Part shown: positions 25,389 to 35,202 of the stretch, one piece after another
Numbering within the stretch: the first letter of the stretch is position 1
Layout: each line of letters opens with the position of its first letter
Source of the DNA: Marivirga atlantica
GTDB taxonomy: Bacteria; Bacteroidota; Bacteroidia; Cytophagales; Cyclobacteriaceae
Direction of reading: 5' to 3'
Length of the DNA: 64,000 nucleotides
Assembly: GCF_016734805.1 (NCBI RefSeq)
Contig: NZ_JAERQG010000002.1
Coordinates: forward strand, 682,001-746,000
Made by a program: the position numbers and the translations under genes
The notes under the pieces: generated by a model
Database searches by the model: none
The model's input: only the letters and a program-made list of their open reading frames with translations
Told to the model about the DNA's origin: nothing

Positions 25389-27557
25389 TCAGCTGCTATA
25401 AGCTTTTCGTTGCTTCTCAGTCAATAATGCTATTCCAATTTCTTTCAGATTTAAATTATCAAGGCGTTCTGGCAGATTGGATTGATTAACTAGTTCTTCA
25501 CTTACCCACTTATTCGCTAGTCTTTTAATAAAATTGAGATTCATCTCAGGCCAACCTTCGTCCGGAGAGTCATTTCTTAACGTTTCTATTTCTTTGCAAA
25601 AAATTTCAAACTCATCAGAACTATGAAGTAGGTCTTCTTCTTGTTGTATGGCACGGATTACAGCCTCTCTTTTTTCAGAAAGATTAGGTTCATCATCTAT
25701 GAATTCGCTCTTTAAAATGATGCTCCCTATGCTCATCTCTTCTCTTAATTCAAAGTTATCTTCATGTATATCCCAGTAACAGTTTTCGGACGACTTCACC
25801 AAAGGCATCAGGTCTTTTGGATTAAGGGGAGCAGCTAGAAAAATCTTACCTAGTCCTTGCCTGGCATCCATGCTGGCAACAGCAAGCCAACTTTCAGAAG
25901 CTAAATCATCTTTGTGCCCAATAGCAGCAATTGCTCCATTGGCTAATTGGAACTGCGCATTATTGCCACGCTTGGCTGTAGCTATTCTGTCAGGATAAGC
26001 TAAAGAGAGTAAAAAGCCGACAGCAAAACTATCTACTTCAGAATTGTCTACTTCAATTGATAATAAATTGCGGTAGCTCTTGGCAATTTTCTCAATTTTC
26101 TTGAGCGACTTACTTAACCTTTTTTCTTCTCTCAGTTGATGGAGTATAGCAATTCTAGCGCTAATGTCGGCCCCATATTGCTGATAGAAAGTGTCTTTTT
26201 CTTCCAATATAGCAGCTAGATCTGTAGCTAGTGCTAAATTTTCTTTTGCCAGCGGATGTTTAAGCATATGTGCCAGCCTTGGATGACAAGGCAGCTGATT
26301 CATGGCGCTGCCTAAATCCGTTATTTTGTCATTCTCTATTGCCTCCAATGAATTGAGAAGTTTCTTGGCTTCAATAAGTTTGTCAGAAGGTGGAGGTGTT
26401 ACCCAAAAGAGTTGGTCCTTATTGTTGTCAATATTGATATGTTTAGCATATAAATCGAGCAGGAGAGGGCTTAAATCATTCACTAATATTTCAGGTAGCC
26501 TGTGAGGCCTTTTATTCTTTTGCTCACTTTCTGACCACATTCTGAAACATATACCTTCGGAGATCCGACCAGCTCTTCCACTTCGTTGGTCGGCCTCATC
26601 TTTTGATATGGGCTCAGTCACTAAACGACTCAAACCTTTTTTTGCATCGTAAATAGAGTGTCTTCCCAAGCCGCTATCAATAACTATTTTTACGCCTTCA
26701 ATAGTCAAACTTGTTTCAGCTATTGAAGTAGCTAATACTACCTTTCGTTTGCCTTCACTATCCGGTAAAATGGCCTGTTGTTGTTTGTGCCAGGCTAGCT
26801 GACCATATAGGGGCAAAATCTTAATATTTTTAAGCTTTCCCTTGATGAGCTCTTGCACTTTCATTATTTCACCTTGTCCAGGTAGAAAAACCAAAATATT
26901 ACCTTCAAGTGATTTTGCTGCTTTAATTATTTGATGTGCTACACTATCTTCAATAACACTTCTGTCAGCTGATTCTCCTACATAATGAATAGCTACGGGA
27001 TAGGAGCGCCCCTTGCTATTAATAACTTTAGCTTTTAAGCTTTTTGCCAGATAATCTTCATTTAAAGTGGCCGACATAATAATCACCTTCAAATCTGGTC
27101 TGGATTTTTGCTGGATGGCACGTGTTAAAGCCAAGCCTAAGTCGGCATGAATAGAACGCTCATGAAACTCATCAAAAATGACAGTGCTATATCCTTTCAA
27201 ATCAGGATTATCAACCAATATCCTAGTGAGTACGCCTTCAGTTACTACTTCAATTAAAGTGCTTTCGCTACGAGCTGACTCAAATCTGATACTGTATCCT
27301 ACGGTCTCACCTAATTCTTCACCTAGCAAGTCAGCCATTCTCTTGGCAATTGATTTGGTGGCCAGCCTTCTGGGCTCTAGCATAATGATTTTTTCACCTG
27401 TGGCTTTTGCCCTTTCTATTAATGCCAATGGCAGTATGGTGCTTTTTCCTGCTCCGGTTTCAGCTTTAAGAATGATGGTGTTTTCCTGCTCAAATGCTTT
27501 AAGAAAATCGGGAAGTACTTTTACTATAGGGAAATCGAGCGATAAAATATCTGGCAT
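25389..27557 (-). CDS. hrpB: ATP-dependent helicase HrpB, C-terminally short
   Basis: Superfamily 2 DEAH/DEFH helicase: Walker A AETGAGKST, motif II DEFH (IFDEFHERS), motif III MSAT, motif VI QRSGRAGR, followed by winged-helix/HA2 and OB-like regions. The DEFH variant and overall order identify HrpB, an RNA helicase-like protein of uncertain role. At 722 residues it is about 100 shorter than typical HrpB: the chain ends just where the HrpB C-terminal domain would continue after RLDNLNLKEIGIAL. The stop lies 13 bases from a convergent gene. Confidence 0.9.
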   Translation of the reverse strand: MPDILSLDFPIVKVLPDFLKAFEQENTIILKAETGAGKSTILPLALIERAKATGEKIIMLEPRRLATKSIAKRMADLLGEELGETVGYSIRFESARSESTLIEVVTEGVLTRILVDNPDLKGYSTVIFDEFHERSIHADLGLALTRAIQQKSRPDLKVIIMSATLNEDYLAKSLKAKVINSKGRSYPVAIHYVGESADRSVIEDSVAHQIIKAAKSLEGNILVFLPGQGEIMKVQELIKGKLKNIKILPLYGQLAWHKQQQAILPDSEGKRKVVLATSIAETSLTIEGVKIVIDSGLGRHSIYDAKKGLSRLVTEPISKDEADQRSGRAGRISEGICFRMWSESEQKNKRPHRLPEILVNDLSPLLLDLYAKHINIDNNKDQLFWVTPPPSDKLIEAKKLLNSLEAIENDKITDLGSAMNQLPCHPRLAHMLKHPLAKENLALATDLAAILEEKDTFYQQYGADISARIAILHQLREEKRLSKSLKKIEKIAKSYRNLLSIEVDNSEVDSFAVGFLLSLAYPDRIATAKRGNNAQFQLANGAIAAIGHKDDLASESWLAVASMDARQGLGKIFLAAPLNPKDLMPLVKSSENCYWDIHEDNFELREEMSIGSIILKSEFIDDEPNLSEKREAVIRAIQQEEDLLHSSDEFEIFCKEIETLRNDSPDEGWPEMNLNFIKRLANKWVSEELVNQSNLPERLDNLNLKEIGIALLTEKQRKAYSS

Positions 27558-27602
27558 ATACTAGGTCATAAGTTTGATGATACAAACCTAACTATAATAA
27601 AT

Positions 27603-27630
27603 AAAAAAGGTGGAGCCTAGCGGCCCCACC
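27603..27630 (-). terminator. Terminator of the TonB-dependent receptor gene
   Basis: On the minus strand GGTGG and GGC pair with GCC and CCACC across one mismatch, followed by a run of six T residues. Confidence 0.7.
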
Positions 27631-27719
27631 ATCACTAAATATAACTGTATTAAGCAGTGTAACATGTAAATTATAACCAAAAACCTAAATCATGTAACCT
27701 AATAAGCTATTTAGCATCT

Positions 27720-30218
27720 TTAAAAACTTTGTCCTTGATTCCCATCACTTTGCTGGTCATCATTATTAATTCTACTTCTTCTTTGTCTGGCTTTATAGTC
27801 AAGCTTACCGAATTTGTAGCTGAAGTTTATACCAAACGAACGAAATGGTATTTCAAATACATTTCTTTGATAGAAATTTTCATTTTTTGTTTCAGATATA
27901 AACGGTTTTCTCTTCTGAAAAGGTTCAATAATTGATATACCAATTGAGCCTCTTTCATCAAAAATTTCCTTTTTAGCACCTATTCCGAATATTGAGAAGC
28001 CTGGATTGAAACCCTGAAGCGTTTGTCTTCTAGGTCTGGCAAATCCGAAAGCGTCTATAGTAATATCATACGGTAGTTTGATGTTAGAGTTTATGTTGCC
28101 ACTCAACAAAAGCGCATCATTCTCTCTAAGCCTGCCTTGTATAAATCCTTCAGCCATTTGGTAATTAGCGTTTATTCCACCTCTTATTGTCCAGATTTTA
28201 AAGAAGGTAGTTGAAATAAAGAGGTTTGCACCAAAGTTATCTTGTGTACCAATGTTATCGAATCTCGTTGTAGCTACAGTATCCTGTTCTTGGTTTACCT
28301 CATTTACCAGAAATGATTGAATTACCTTATCTGTTTTATTGTAGAAGGTAGAGATGTTAATTGAAGTCCCTTTTACAAAAGTATTGAATCCTAACTCGAA
28401 ATTATCTGATACCTCAGGTCCTAAAGCAGGGTTACCGATTGTACGGTTATTAACATTACCTATCTGTATGTAAGGATTGACATTTCGTAAACTTGGTCTG
28501 CTTATTCTTCTATTGTAAGCTAATTTGACAGATGAGGTTTTACCGAAGCGCTGATTCAAAATAATGCTCGGTAACCAGTTGTCATATTCTAATGTATCGC
28601 CATCGAAATTACTGGCTTCATCATCTCGGAAAGAACCGCTAATGTCGGTAAACTCATACCTAACACCGGCAATCATCCCTAACTTCTTGGTGATGTTATA
28701 TTGAGTAGAAACGTAACCTGCAAATACATCCTGATTATAACTAAACACATCTGATCTGTCTGGAACAATTGTGTAGCTATTACCGCCTTCAGCTTGATTG
28801 CTATAAGCAAAATCGCTTTTAATATCTCTCAGGATTGATTTAACACCAGTCTCCAGTTTAAACTTTTCACCCATTGGATGAGTATAATCTAGCTGTATAG
28901 TGTTTTCTCGATTATTGCCATCATTATCATTTTTGGCAACTTCATACTGACCAGCCAGGTCGTTCTCATCCTGACGGATAAGAAACTGCGTATTGTTGAT
29001 GTTTCCATCTATTTTGTAACTCGCTGAAAATTCACGACCTTCCTGCTCAGGAAATTTCATCACATAATCCAAAGACCACTCATAGCCACCATTTTGGGAT
29101 TCGGTATCAGTGAATCTGTCGTACGTATTTTGTAGGTTGCCATTTCTTAGATTTTCTACTGTATTAACTCCTTCATTTGATGAGTTAAAACCTCTAAGCC
29201 TAATGGAGGTAGATAAACTATGGTAAGCATTGAAGTCATAAAATGCACCTGCGTTACCGAAATAGCCTACTCTCCAGCTTTCAGAGCCGCCAAACTGATT
29301 AAGTGTTGAAGTATTGCCCAGAGAATCGGTTGATGTCTGTGTAAAGTCGGTAATGGCAGTTTGTGGCCAGCTTTGAAATGAGCTTGCATTTAAGTTGAAA
29401 CCAAAACGACCTACGCCTGCATTGATTCCTAATACTTCTCTATTGATACGAGTACCAGCCGTTACATCTACATTTCCTGCAAAGCCTTGTGGGGTTTTCT
29501 TTTTTGTAATAATGTTAATGATACCTGCTGTACCTTCACCATCGTATTTAGCTGAAGGAGAGGTGATTACTTCGACACTTTTTATTTGATCAGCCGGTAT
29601 CATTTTAAGCGCGTCTCCCGGGCTGCTACCAAACATGCTGCTTGGCTTCCCGTTGATAAGAATCTGTATATTCTGACTTCCTCTTAGAGAAACATTACCA
29701 TCCTGATCTACAGATAATAATGGCGCTCTTCTTAACACATCAGAGGCATCACCGCCCACATTGGCAACGTCTTGCTCAGCATTGTAAACTATTCTGTCAA
29801 TTTTATTTTCAATGGTTTCTCTTTGTCCAGATACTACTACTTCATCCAACTGATCTGTATCTGTTTCAAGCTTTACCTGATTAAGTTCCACATCCGGTAC
29901 TTTTGGAGTTAGCTCAATTTGCTTTGAAAATTTTGCGTAACCGACAAATGAAACCTCCAATTGGTAAGTGCCTAATTTTAGATTTACCATTTTGAATGAA
30001 CCATCATCTTCAGTAATTACACCATTTACTGTTGAGCCATCTTTAGGGGACTTCAATACAACTGTGGCATAAGGAATAGGATCACCTGATGCCCCATCAG
30101 TTATAATCCCTGTTACTTTTCCGGTTATTTGAGATTGTCCGCCATAACCGCCTGGTCTTTGAGCAGCGGCAGTAAAAAGGCAAAAAGTAAAAAGGACTAA
30201 GAGTAGTTGTTTCTTCAT
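27720..30218 (-). CDS. TonB-dependent receptor with carboxypeptidase-regulatory-like N-domain
   Basis: The 832-residue product has a signal peptide (ends FTAAAQ), a CarboxypepD_reg-like domain at about residues 30-120 (VTGIITDGASGDPIPYATVVL, YQLEVSFVGYAKF), a plug domain (DVLRRAPLLSVDQDGNVSLRGSQNIQILINGKP) and a C-terminal barrel of the OMP_b-brl_3 type ending in a Tyr/Phe-rich strand. These barrels take up bulky substrates using energy passed by TonB-ExbBD. No SusD-like partner is adjacent, so it is a stand-alone receptor. Substrate not readable. Confidence 0.92.
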   Translation of the reverse strand: MKKQLLLVLFTFCLFTAAAQRPGGYGGQSQITGKVTGIITDGASGDPIPYATVVLKSPKDGSTVNGVITEDDGSFKMVNLKLGTYQLEVSFVGYAKFSKQIELTPKVPDVELNQVKLETDTDQLDEVVVSGQRETIENKIDRIVYNAEQDVANVGGDASDVLRRAPLLSVDQDGNVSLRGSQNIQILINGKPSSMFGSSPGDALKMIPADQIKSVEVITSPSAKYDGEGTAGIINIITKKKTPQGFAGNVDVTAGTRINREVLGINAGVGRFGFNLNASSFQSWPQTAITDFTQTSTDSLGNTSTLNQFGGSESWRVGYFGNAGAFYDFNAYHSLSTSIRLRGFNSSNEGVNTVENLRNGNLQNTYDRFTDTESQNGGYEWSLDYVMKFPEQEGREFSASYKIDGNINNTQFLIRQDENDLAGQYEVAKNDNDGNNRENTIQLDYTHPMGEKFKLETGVKSILRDIKSDFAYSNQAEGGNSYTIVPDRSDVFSYNQDVFAGYVSTQYNITKKLGMIAGVRYEFTDISGSFRDDEASNFDGDTLEYDNWLPSIILNQRFGKTSSVKLAYNRRISRPSLRNVNPYIQIGNVNNRTIGNPALGPEVSDNFELGFNTFVKGTSINISTFYNKTDKVIQSFLVNEVNQEQDTVATTRFDNIGTQDNFGANLFISTTFFKIWTIRGGINANYQMAEGFIQGRLRENDALLLSGNINSNIKLPYDITIDAFGFARPRRQTLQGFNPGFSIFGIGAKKEIFDERGSIGISIIEPFQKRKPFISETKNENFYQRNVFEIPFRSFGINFSYKFGKLDYKARQRRSRINNDDQQSDGNQGQSF

Positions 30219-30362
30219 GTTAATAGGTAAAAATAAATCTGTTCTTTTAATTTAGGCTATACAAATTAGACTCCCTTAAAATTCAGAAGTTACATATTAT
30301 CCATAAATGGTAAGCAGCCTTTTTTTAACATGCCTTTATGTTATATGAGTGGGAGCCTAGTT

Positions 30363-31730
30363 TTAGGCCGTCTGTATTGAATTTGGAGCTTTTTGTTGGA
30401 TAAGTATCCTTTTCTGATCGTAGAGTAAATAGCTAATACATACGATGGCAGACGAAATATCAGCTATAGGAAAAGACACCCAAATACCATTTAACTCATA
30501 AATACTAGGAAGGATAAGTAGCAATGGAATAAGGAAGAATCCTTGTTTAGTTAATGTTAGTAATAGGGCGGATCTTGATTTTCCGATGGCCTGATAATAG
30601 GCAGAGCTTATCAACTGTAATGCAATAAGTGGTGTAGCTAGAAATACTGTTCTCAAGGCAGGTACCGTTTCATTAATTAAGCTGATATCATCAGTAAATA
30701 TTCTGATGATTTGTGGCGTAAAAATCATGATGAGCGCATAAATACTTGCTGAAATAATGGTGCCGGCAATAATAGCATTTCTTAAAGTTAGACGTACGCG
30801 CTTCCAAAGCTTTGCACCAAAGTTATAGCCAACTATTGGCATAGAACCTTGCGTTATCCCCAATGCCGGAACATTTACCAACATCATCATCCGGTTAATG
30901 ATACCATAAACCGCAATGCTGCTTTCTCCACCATATTTAAAAAGTGAGTTGTTTAATACTAGAAATAATAAACTAACAACCCCTTGGCGAACAAATGTAA
31001 CGGAGCCAATAGAAAACATTTCCTTATTGATTGATGAGCTGGGTACTAAATCTTTTAAGCTTAATTTGATACCTGCTTTACCACTTATAAAGAAGTAAGC
31101 GGCATATGTTGCACTCATAAAATAAGAACCGGTTGTCGCCCAGGCTGCTCCTTCTATCCCCATATTAAAATATACTATAAGAATGGGGTCAAGAATCATA
31201 TTGACGATAGCTGGAACTACCATCACAACCATGGCTACTTTAGGATATCCGACTGCGCGGATTACGTTATTTGACATCATGGAAAATGCCAAAACGGGAA
31301 TTCCTATTAATATAATGCTAAAATACTCTACTGTTGGTCCGAGGATATCTCCTTTTGCGCCAAATAGTTTGAGCATAGGCTCAATAAAAACGAAACCAAG
31401 CACACAGAATAGTATTCCTAGCGCAAATGTTGCTGTCAGCTGATTACCTAAAGTATGATTAGCCTTTGAAGGCTTTCCAGCCCCCAGCGCTCTTGAAATA
31501 ATAGAGGCGCCACCAATACCAATCCCCATACCAATAGATGATATTAAGAAGGTGATGGGTATTACTACTGTTATGGCGGCAATTCCTAATTGGCCAACAT
31601 AATTTCCTACAAATATGGTATCAACTATACCGTAAATTGAAAGCATTAAAATGCCTATACCTGAAGGAATTGACTGTTTTCTCAGTAATGTGTTGATTGG
31701 CTCTTTGCCAAATGCCTCGGAATTGCTCAT
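30363..31730 (-). CDS. MATE-family multidrug/toxin exporter
   Basis: The 455-residue product has about 12 membrane helices in two pseudo-symmetric halves; the N-half has IPSGIGILMLSIYGIVDTIFVGNYVG and the glycine-rich SIGMGIGIGGASIISRALGAG typical of MATE transporters. These exchange cationic drugs or metabolites for Na+ or H+. The next minus-strand gene, 31759-32184, lies 28 bases upstream and may be cotranscribed. Confidence 0.93.
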   Translation of the reverse strand: MSNSEAFGKEPINTLLRKQSIPSGIGILMLSIYGIVDTIFVGNYVGQLGIAAITVVIPITFLISSIGMGIGIGGASIISRALGAGKPSKANHTLGNQLTATFALGILFCVLGFVFIEPMLKLFGAKGDILGPTVEYFSIILIGIPVLAFSMMSNNVIRAVGYPKVAMVVMVVPAIVNMILDPILIVYFNMGIEGAAWATTGSYFMSATYAAYFFISGKAGIKLSLKDLVPSSSINKEMFSIGSVTFVRQGVVSLLFLVLNNSLFKYGGESSIAVYGIINRMMMLVNVPALGITQGSMPIVGYNFGAKLWKRVRLTLRNAIIAGTIISASIYALIMIFTPQIIRIFTDDISLINETVPALRTVFLATPLIALQLISSAYYQAIGKSRSALLLTLTKQGFFLIPLLLILPSIYELNGIWVSFPIADISSAIVCISYLLYDQKRILIQQKAPNSIQTA

Positions 31731-31758
31731 GAAGTGTTTTTAGCTTTGCCTTGTTACG

Positions 31759-32184
31759 CTATACCTTAATGAAGGTTGTGTAGAGTTCTGTAGCTGATAG
31801 TATCAGTAGAACTGTCCATAATAGTGTTCTGAGCGTATTTACTTTTACTAATTTACGAATGTTTTCTTCTGTATTTGATTGATTTTCAATGTTTTGATGG
31901 ACTGGTACTGCGTGTAAGAAAGTGGATAACCATATAATGATTACTAACCCAGAATGGGTTAAATGAACTATGCTAAAATCGTACAAAGTGTAATAAAAAG
32001 AAATTATAAGTTCGCTGAGCATCAGTGGTAAAACAAAATAACTGATTAACCTCTGGTAGCGGTTATGCCAAAAACTAAGTTTTTGTACATCAGTATATTG
32101 AAATGAAGGATAAATGATTACCTGAACCAGCCATGCCAACATAAAAAGGCAGCAATCAATTAAGAGTTTCGTGAGTAGCAGCAT
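31759..32184 (-). CDS. Small four-helix membrane protein
   Basis: The 141-residue product has about four hydrophobic helices (LLLTKLLIDCCLFMLAWLV, YFVLPLMLSELIISFYY, LTHSGLVIIIWLSTFL, TLRTLLWTVLLILSATEL). I do not recognise the family; similar unnamed proteins occur in Bacteroidota. It lies upstream of the MATE gene on the same strand and is divergent from an alpha/beta hydrolase gene. Confidence 0.65.
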   Translation of the reverse strand: MLLLTKLLIDCCLFMLAWLVQVIIYPSFQYTDVQKLSFWHNRYQRLISYFVLPLMLSELIISFYYTLYDFSIVHLTHSGLVIIIWLSTFLHAVPVHQNIENQSNTEENIRKLVKVNTLRTLLWTVLLILSATELYTTFIKV

Positions 32185-32234
32185 AAAATTGGATTACGGG
32201 ATTAACACTATTTGCTGCAAGGTGTTTAACAGCC

Positions 32235-33038
32235 ATGCCTAAAAAAATGCTGCACTATGAAGTGCGCCAATTGAATCAAGATGCTGAATGGATAATTCTC
32301 ATCCATGGAGCAGGAGGGAGTACTGCAACGTGGAAGCATCAACTTCCGGCTTTCAAAGATTATTATAACCTTTTGCTCATGGATTTAAGAGATCATGGTG
32401 AAACTGGCAAACTTGATGAAATAGAGCAATACAATTTTGGTCTAATAACAAAGGATATAGTAGAGGTGATTGATTATTTAGGTATTGAAAAAGCACATTT
32501 TGTTACGCTATCCTTTGGAAGTGTTATTCTGCAAGATTTGAGTTTAAGATATCCTCATTTAGTTCTGTCAGCTATTTTTGCCGGTGGAATTTTCAAACCC
32601 AATTGGGCTATCAAGAGCTTTGTTTATCTGGCTAAAATTTTAAATATCATTCTGCCTTATAAGTGGATGTATAGTGTTTTCTCTTATCTGTTGATGCCCA
32701 GGAAACACCACCAATTATCGAGAAAAATATATCAAAGACAGGCTACTAAAATTCAGCCTAAAGCTTATATGCGTTGGGTAGGTTTGTATAAAGAGTTCTT
32801 TGAATTACTGAATAGGTACTTTTATCAAGAGATAAACTTTCCGGCCTTAGTGGTGATGGGATCAGAGGATTACGTTTTTCTAGCCTCAGCCAATAAGTTT
32901 GTAGAACTTCATTCTAGAGCTAAGCTTAGGGTAATTAAACATGCAGGTCATATTTGTAATATTGATCAATACCAGAAGTTTAATGAATTGGCACTATCAT
33001 TTATTAGCAATTCTCAAACTTCAGATTTACCAACTTGA
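32235..33038 (+). CDS. Alpha/beta hydrolase with a variant nucleophile elbow
   Basis: The 267-residue product has an alpha/beta-hydrolase pattern: HGAGGSTATWKHQL oxyanion region, DLRDHGETGK, a nucleophile turn TLSFGS with Ser93, acid region MGSEDYVF, and His in KHAGHICN. The usual G-x-S-x-G is T-L-S-F-G here, so the first Gly is replaced by Thr. Substrate unknown. Its 3' end overlaps the tail of the convergent DoxX gene by 25 bases. Confidence 0.85.
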   Translation: MPKKMLHYEVRQLNQDAEWIILIHGAGGSTATWKHQLPAFKDYYNLLLMDLRDHGETGKLDEIEQYNFGLITKDIVEVIDYLGIEKAHFVTLSFGSVILQDLSLRYPHLVLSAIFAGGIFKPNWAIKSFVYLAKILNIILPYKWMYSVFSYLLMPRKHHQLSRKIYQRQATKIQPKAYMRWVGLYKEFFELLNRYFYQEINFPALVVMGSEDYVFLASANKFVELHSRAKLRVIKHAGHICNIDQYQKFNELALSFISNSQTSDLPT

Positions 33039-33412
33039 TATGCCCAATAAATGAAAAGTGGGTGTATAACTATTAATCTCGCCCAGCCAATAAAAGGATG
33101 AACACAAAGTCCGTCAACTACGCATGAACCTAATTGGATGAAATAGATATGTGATGGAATAAAGGCAATGAGCATTAAAATGAGCACTCCAGCACAAAGG
33201 CTTCTCATTTTTGTAGAGAATACTCCTACACCTAATATTATTTCAATCAAGCCACTGCTTATATTAATTGAATGGTGGTAAGGCAAATAATCAGGTATAA
33301 GCGGGTAATAAAACTGGGGATTCACAAAATGATTGATGCCGGCCAGCACATAAAATACTGCCATTAGGTAAACAGAAACCTTTGAGCTAAGTAAGCTTCC
33401 AAGCTTTTTCAT
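33014..33412 (-). CDS. DoxX-family membrane protein
   Basis: The 132-residue product has four hydrophobic helices and the DoxX-like opening VYLMAVFYVLAGINHFVNPQFY, then PDYLPYH and a Gly-rich second helix. DoxX proteins are small quinone- or redox-linked membrane proteins, mostly of unknown role. Its start overlaps the end of the upstream gene by 26 bases, a sign of translational coupling. Confidence 0.85.
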   Translation of the reverse strand: MKKLGSLLSSKVSVYLMAVFYVLAGINHFVNPQFYYPLIPDYLPYHHSINISSGLIEIILGVGVFSTKMRSLCAGVLILMLIAFIPSHIYFIQLGSCVVDGLCVHPFIGWARLIVIHPLFIYWAYQVGKSEV

Positions 33413-33788
33413 CGTTAACAGTTTTAAGAATCATGAAAAAAGGAATCCACCAAATTAGGTCATTTGTAATAAGTGTATAAAAGAATTCGAAAGGCACTTT
33501 TCCAGTCAAATAGTTGAATATAAAACCCAAAGGTCCCAAAATCTTCCCTAAAAAACCCACTGCTACAATCGGCCAATGTACCAACGGATTATATGATGCC
33601 CACCAATAGCCTAATCCGTAAACACCTATCACCATACCCATGCCTTGCCAAACCATGGGGTGATTAATAGGCTCCATGCCTACTAAGTTAAAGAAATGCT
33701 GGGGAAAGAGTACTACCCAAGCACCCCAAATAATGTTATATATAGCGGCTACTTTAAGTGTTATTTTGTAAAAATTTTCTTTTTGCAT
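33387..33788 (-). CDS. Small membrane protein coupled to DoxX
   Basis: The 133-residue product has about four hydrophobic helices rich in Trp and Gly (YNIIWGAWVVLFPQHFF, MVWQGMGMVIGVYGLGYWWA, GFLGKILGPLGFIFNYL, DLIWWIPFFMIL). Proteins like this occur in Bacteroidota without an assigned function. It overlaps the DoxX gene by 26 bases and both are likely one transcription unit. Confidence 0.72.
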   Translation of the reverse strand: MQKENFYKITLKVAAIYNIIWGAWVVLFPQHFFNLVGMEPINHPMVWQGMGMVIGVYGLGYWWASYNPLVHWPIVAVGFLGKILGPLGFIFNYLTGKVPFEFFYTLITNDLIWWIPFFMILKTVNDEKAWKLT

Positions 33789-33916
33789 CGATTAAGTGTA
33801 ATAAAAGTAGGTTAAATACGATATCTGATAAGATTAATAGGCCTTTTCTAAAAGGATGTTATTAATTTTACAATCATCAACCTATATTTAGAATCAGTTG
33901 TTATAATTTTTGTGTA

Positions 33917-34525
33917 ATGAAGTATTTAAGTATGAAGTCATTCTTTTTGAGTGTTGTATTATTTGTTCTAGTTGTTGGTCAAGCTTTTGCTCAGGCAGAA
34001 GAGGAGAATATTCCTCAAAAGTTAAGCGATCAATATAAAGACATGATTGAGAGCAGCGAAACGTTTCAGCAGTATAAGGTAATTCCTATTACCAAAATGA
34101 ATGGTTTTGGTGAGGCTATGAAAGACACCTTAAGCAGGTATAGAAATAATATCGTAAGTATTAAGAATGAAAGAGATGCTGTAGAAGAAAACAATGACAG
34201 CTTGCAACAGCAATTGGCCGATGTAAAAATTGAACTTACAGAAACTCAGAAGGAAGTTGATAGCATGAACTTCTTTGGTATTCTTATTACGAAATCTGTT
34301 TATAATGTCATTTTATGGGGTATTGTAATAGGCTTAGTAGTGCTATTGATATTTTTATATTTGGCTTTTTTAAATGCCAATAGGGTAGCCAAGCAAGCAA
34401 AGAATGACAAAGTGAGGGTAGATGAGGAGCTTGAAGATTTAAGAAAAACAGCTCATGATAAACAAGTAAAAATTAAGCGAGAGTTGCAGACGGCTCTCAA
34501 TAAACTTGATGAGCTCAATAAATAA
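33917..34525 (+). CDS. Exported coiled-coil membrane protein
   Basis: The 202-residue product has a signal peptide (ends GQAFAQ; an alternative start is Met6 in MKSFF), a coiled coil about residues 75-118 (ERDAVEENNDSLQQQLADVK), a membrane helix about 134-155, and a second coiled coil to the C-terminus. In Bacteroidota genomes such proteins are sometimes misnamed tRNA (guanine-N1)-methyltransferase; nothing here supports that. Probably an envelope structural protein. A strong terminator follows. Confidence 0.7.
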   Translation: MKYLSMKSFFLSVVLFVLVVGQAFAQAEEENIPQKLSDQYKDMIESSETFQQYKVIPITKMNGFGEAMKDTLSRYRNNIVSIKNERDAVEENNDSLQQQLADVKIELTETQKEVDSMNFFGILITKSVYNVILWGIVIGLVVLLIFLYLAFLNANRVAKQAKNDKVRVDEELEDLRKTAHDKQVKIKRELQTALNKLDELNK

Positions 34526-34526
34526 G

Positions 34527-34552
34527 AAAAGGAGACCAAAAGGTCTCCTTTT
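34527..34552. terminator. Bidirectional terminator
   Basis: AAAAGGAGACC - AAAA - GGTCTCCTTTT, a perfect 11-bp stem between convergent genes; the A and T runs let it work in either direction. Confidence 0.88.
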
Positions 34553-34583
34553 CATTTCCTACCATTTTTAATTTCAGTCGAAA

Positions 34584-35105
34584 TTAAAGGGGCATAATTA
34601 ACCTATCAACTGAATAGGTAATTAAATTATCTTTTTCCAACTTCTCCTCAAGTAGAGTGGAGTTTTCAATGATTACTGATTCATTTACGTGCACTACTGT
34701 TAGTTCGCTACCTTCAGCAGTGTTAAGGGTCTTGTAATTTTGCAAATCATTTATATCCATCTTTTTAGGGATGATATGGTACGATAGGACTTTTTCTAAT
34801 TGATTTTGATTTTCTTCTTGTAAGAAGTTCTCATAAACATCTTTAGGTAAAGTTTGAAAAGCTCTGTTGGTGGGCACAAGTAGTGTATAATCATCAAGTT
34901 CACTTAACTTCACCTTCAGGTTCGTATTATTTAATGCCTTTACGAACATAGAATACTCCGGGATTTCACCCATTTCTTTTATTAATTTTTCGGTGGCTTT
35001 AAGTTTCTTTTTATCGGTTGGGTCGTTCTTTTTGGAGGCTATTACGGTTGTACTAATTACTGTAGCGACTAAAAGTCCTATTATTAAAAGTAAATTGCGT
35101 TTCAT
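34584..35105 (-). CDS. Fasciclin-domain protein
   Basis: The 173-residue product has an N-terminal signal/anchor helix and a single FAS1 domain (SMFVKALNNTNLKVKLSELDDYTLLVPTNRAFQTLP, LEKVLSYHIIPKKM, NLITYSVDRLIMP). FAS1 domains mediate adhesion or carbohydrate contact at cell surfaces. Mature protein should face the periplasm or outside. Confidence 0.88.
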   Translation of the reverse strand: MKRNLLLIIGLLVATVISTTVIASKKNDPTDKKKLKATEKLIKEMGEIPEYSMFVKALNNTNLKVKLSELDDYTLLVPTNRAFQTLPKDVYENFLQEENQNQLEKVLSYHIIPKKMDINDLQNYKTLNTAEGSELTVVHVNESVIIENSTLLEEKLEKDNLITYSVDRLIMPL

Positions 35106-35202
35106 AGTGTTAGCAAGTTTAAATATTCTCTAAAAAATAATTTACTTACTAACAGCGCTTGTTTATTTTTGTTTAAATAAAATTAAAAATAATTAAACAA
35201 AA

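Noticed and set aside
33917-34525. tRNA (guanine-N1)-methyltransferase
   Set aside because: Similar proteins carry that name in databases, but this one has a signal peptide, coiled coils and a membrane helix and no methyltransferase motif.
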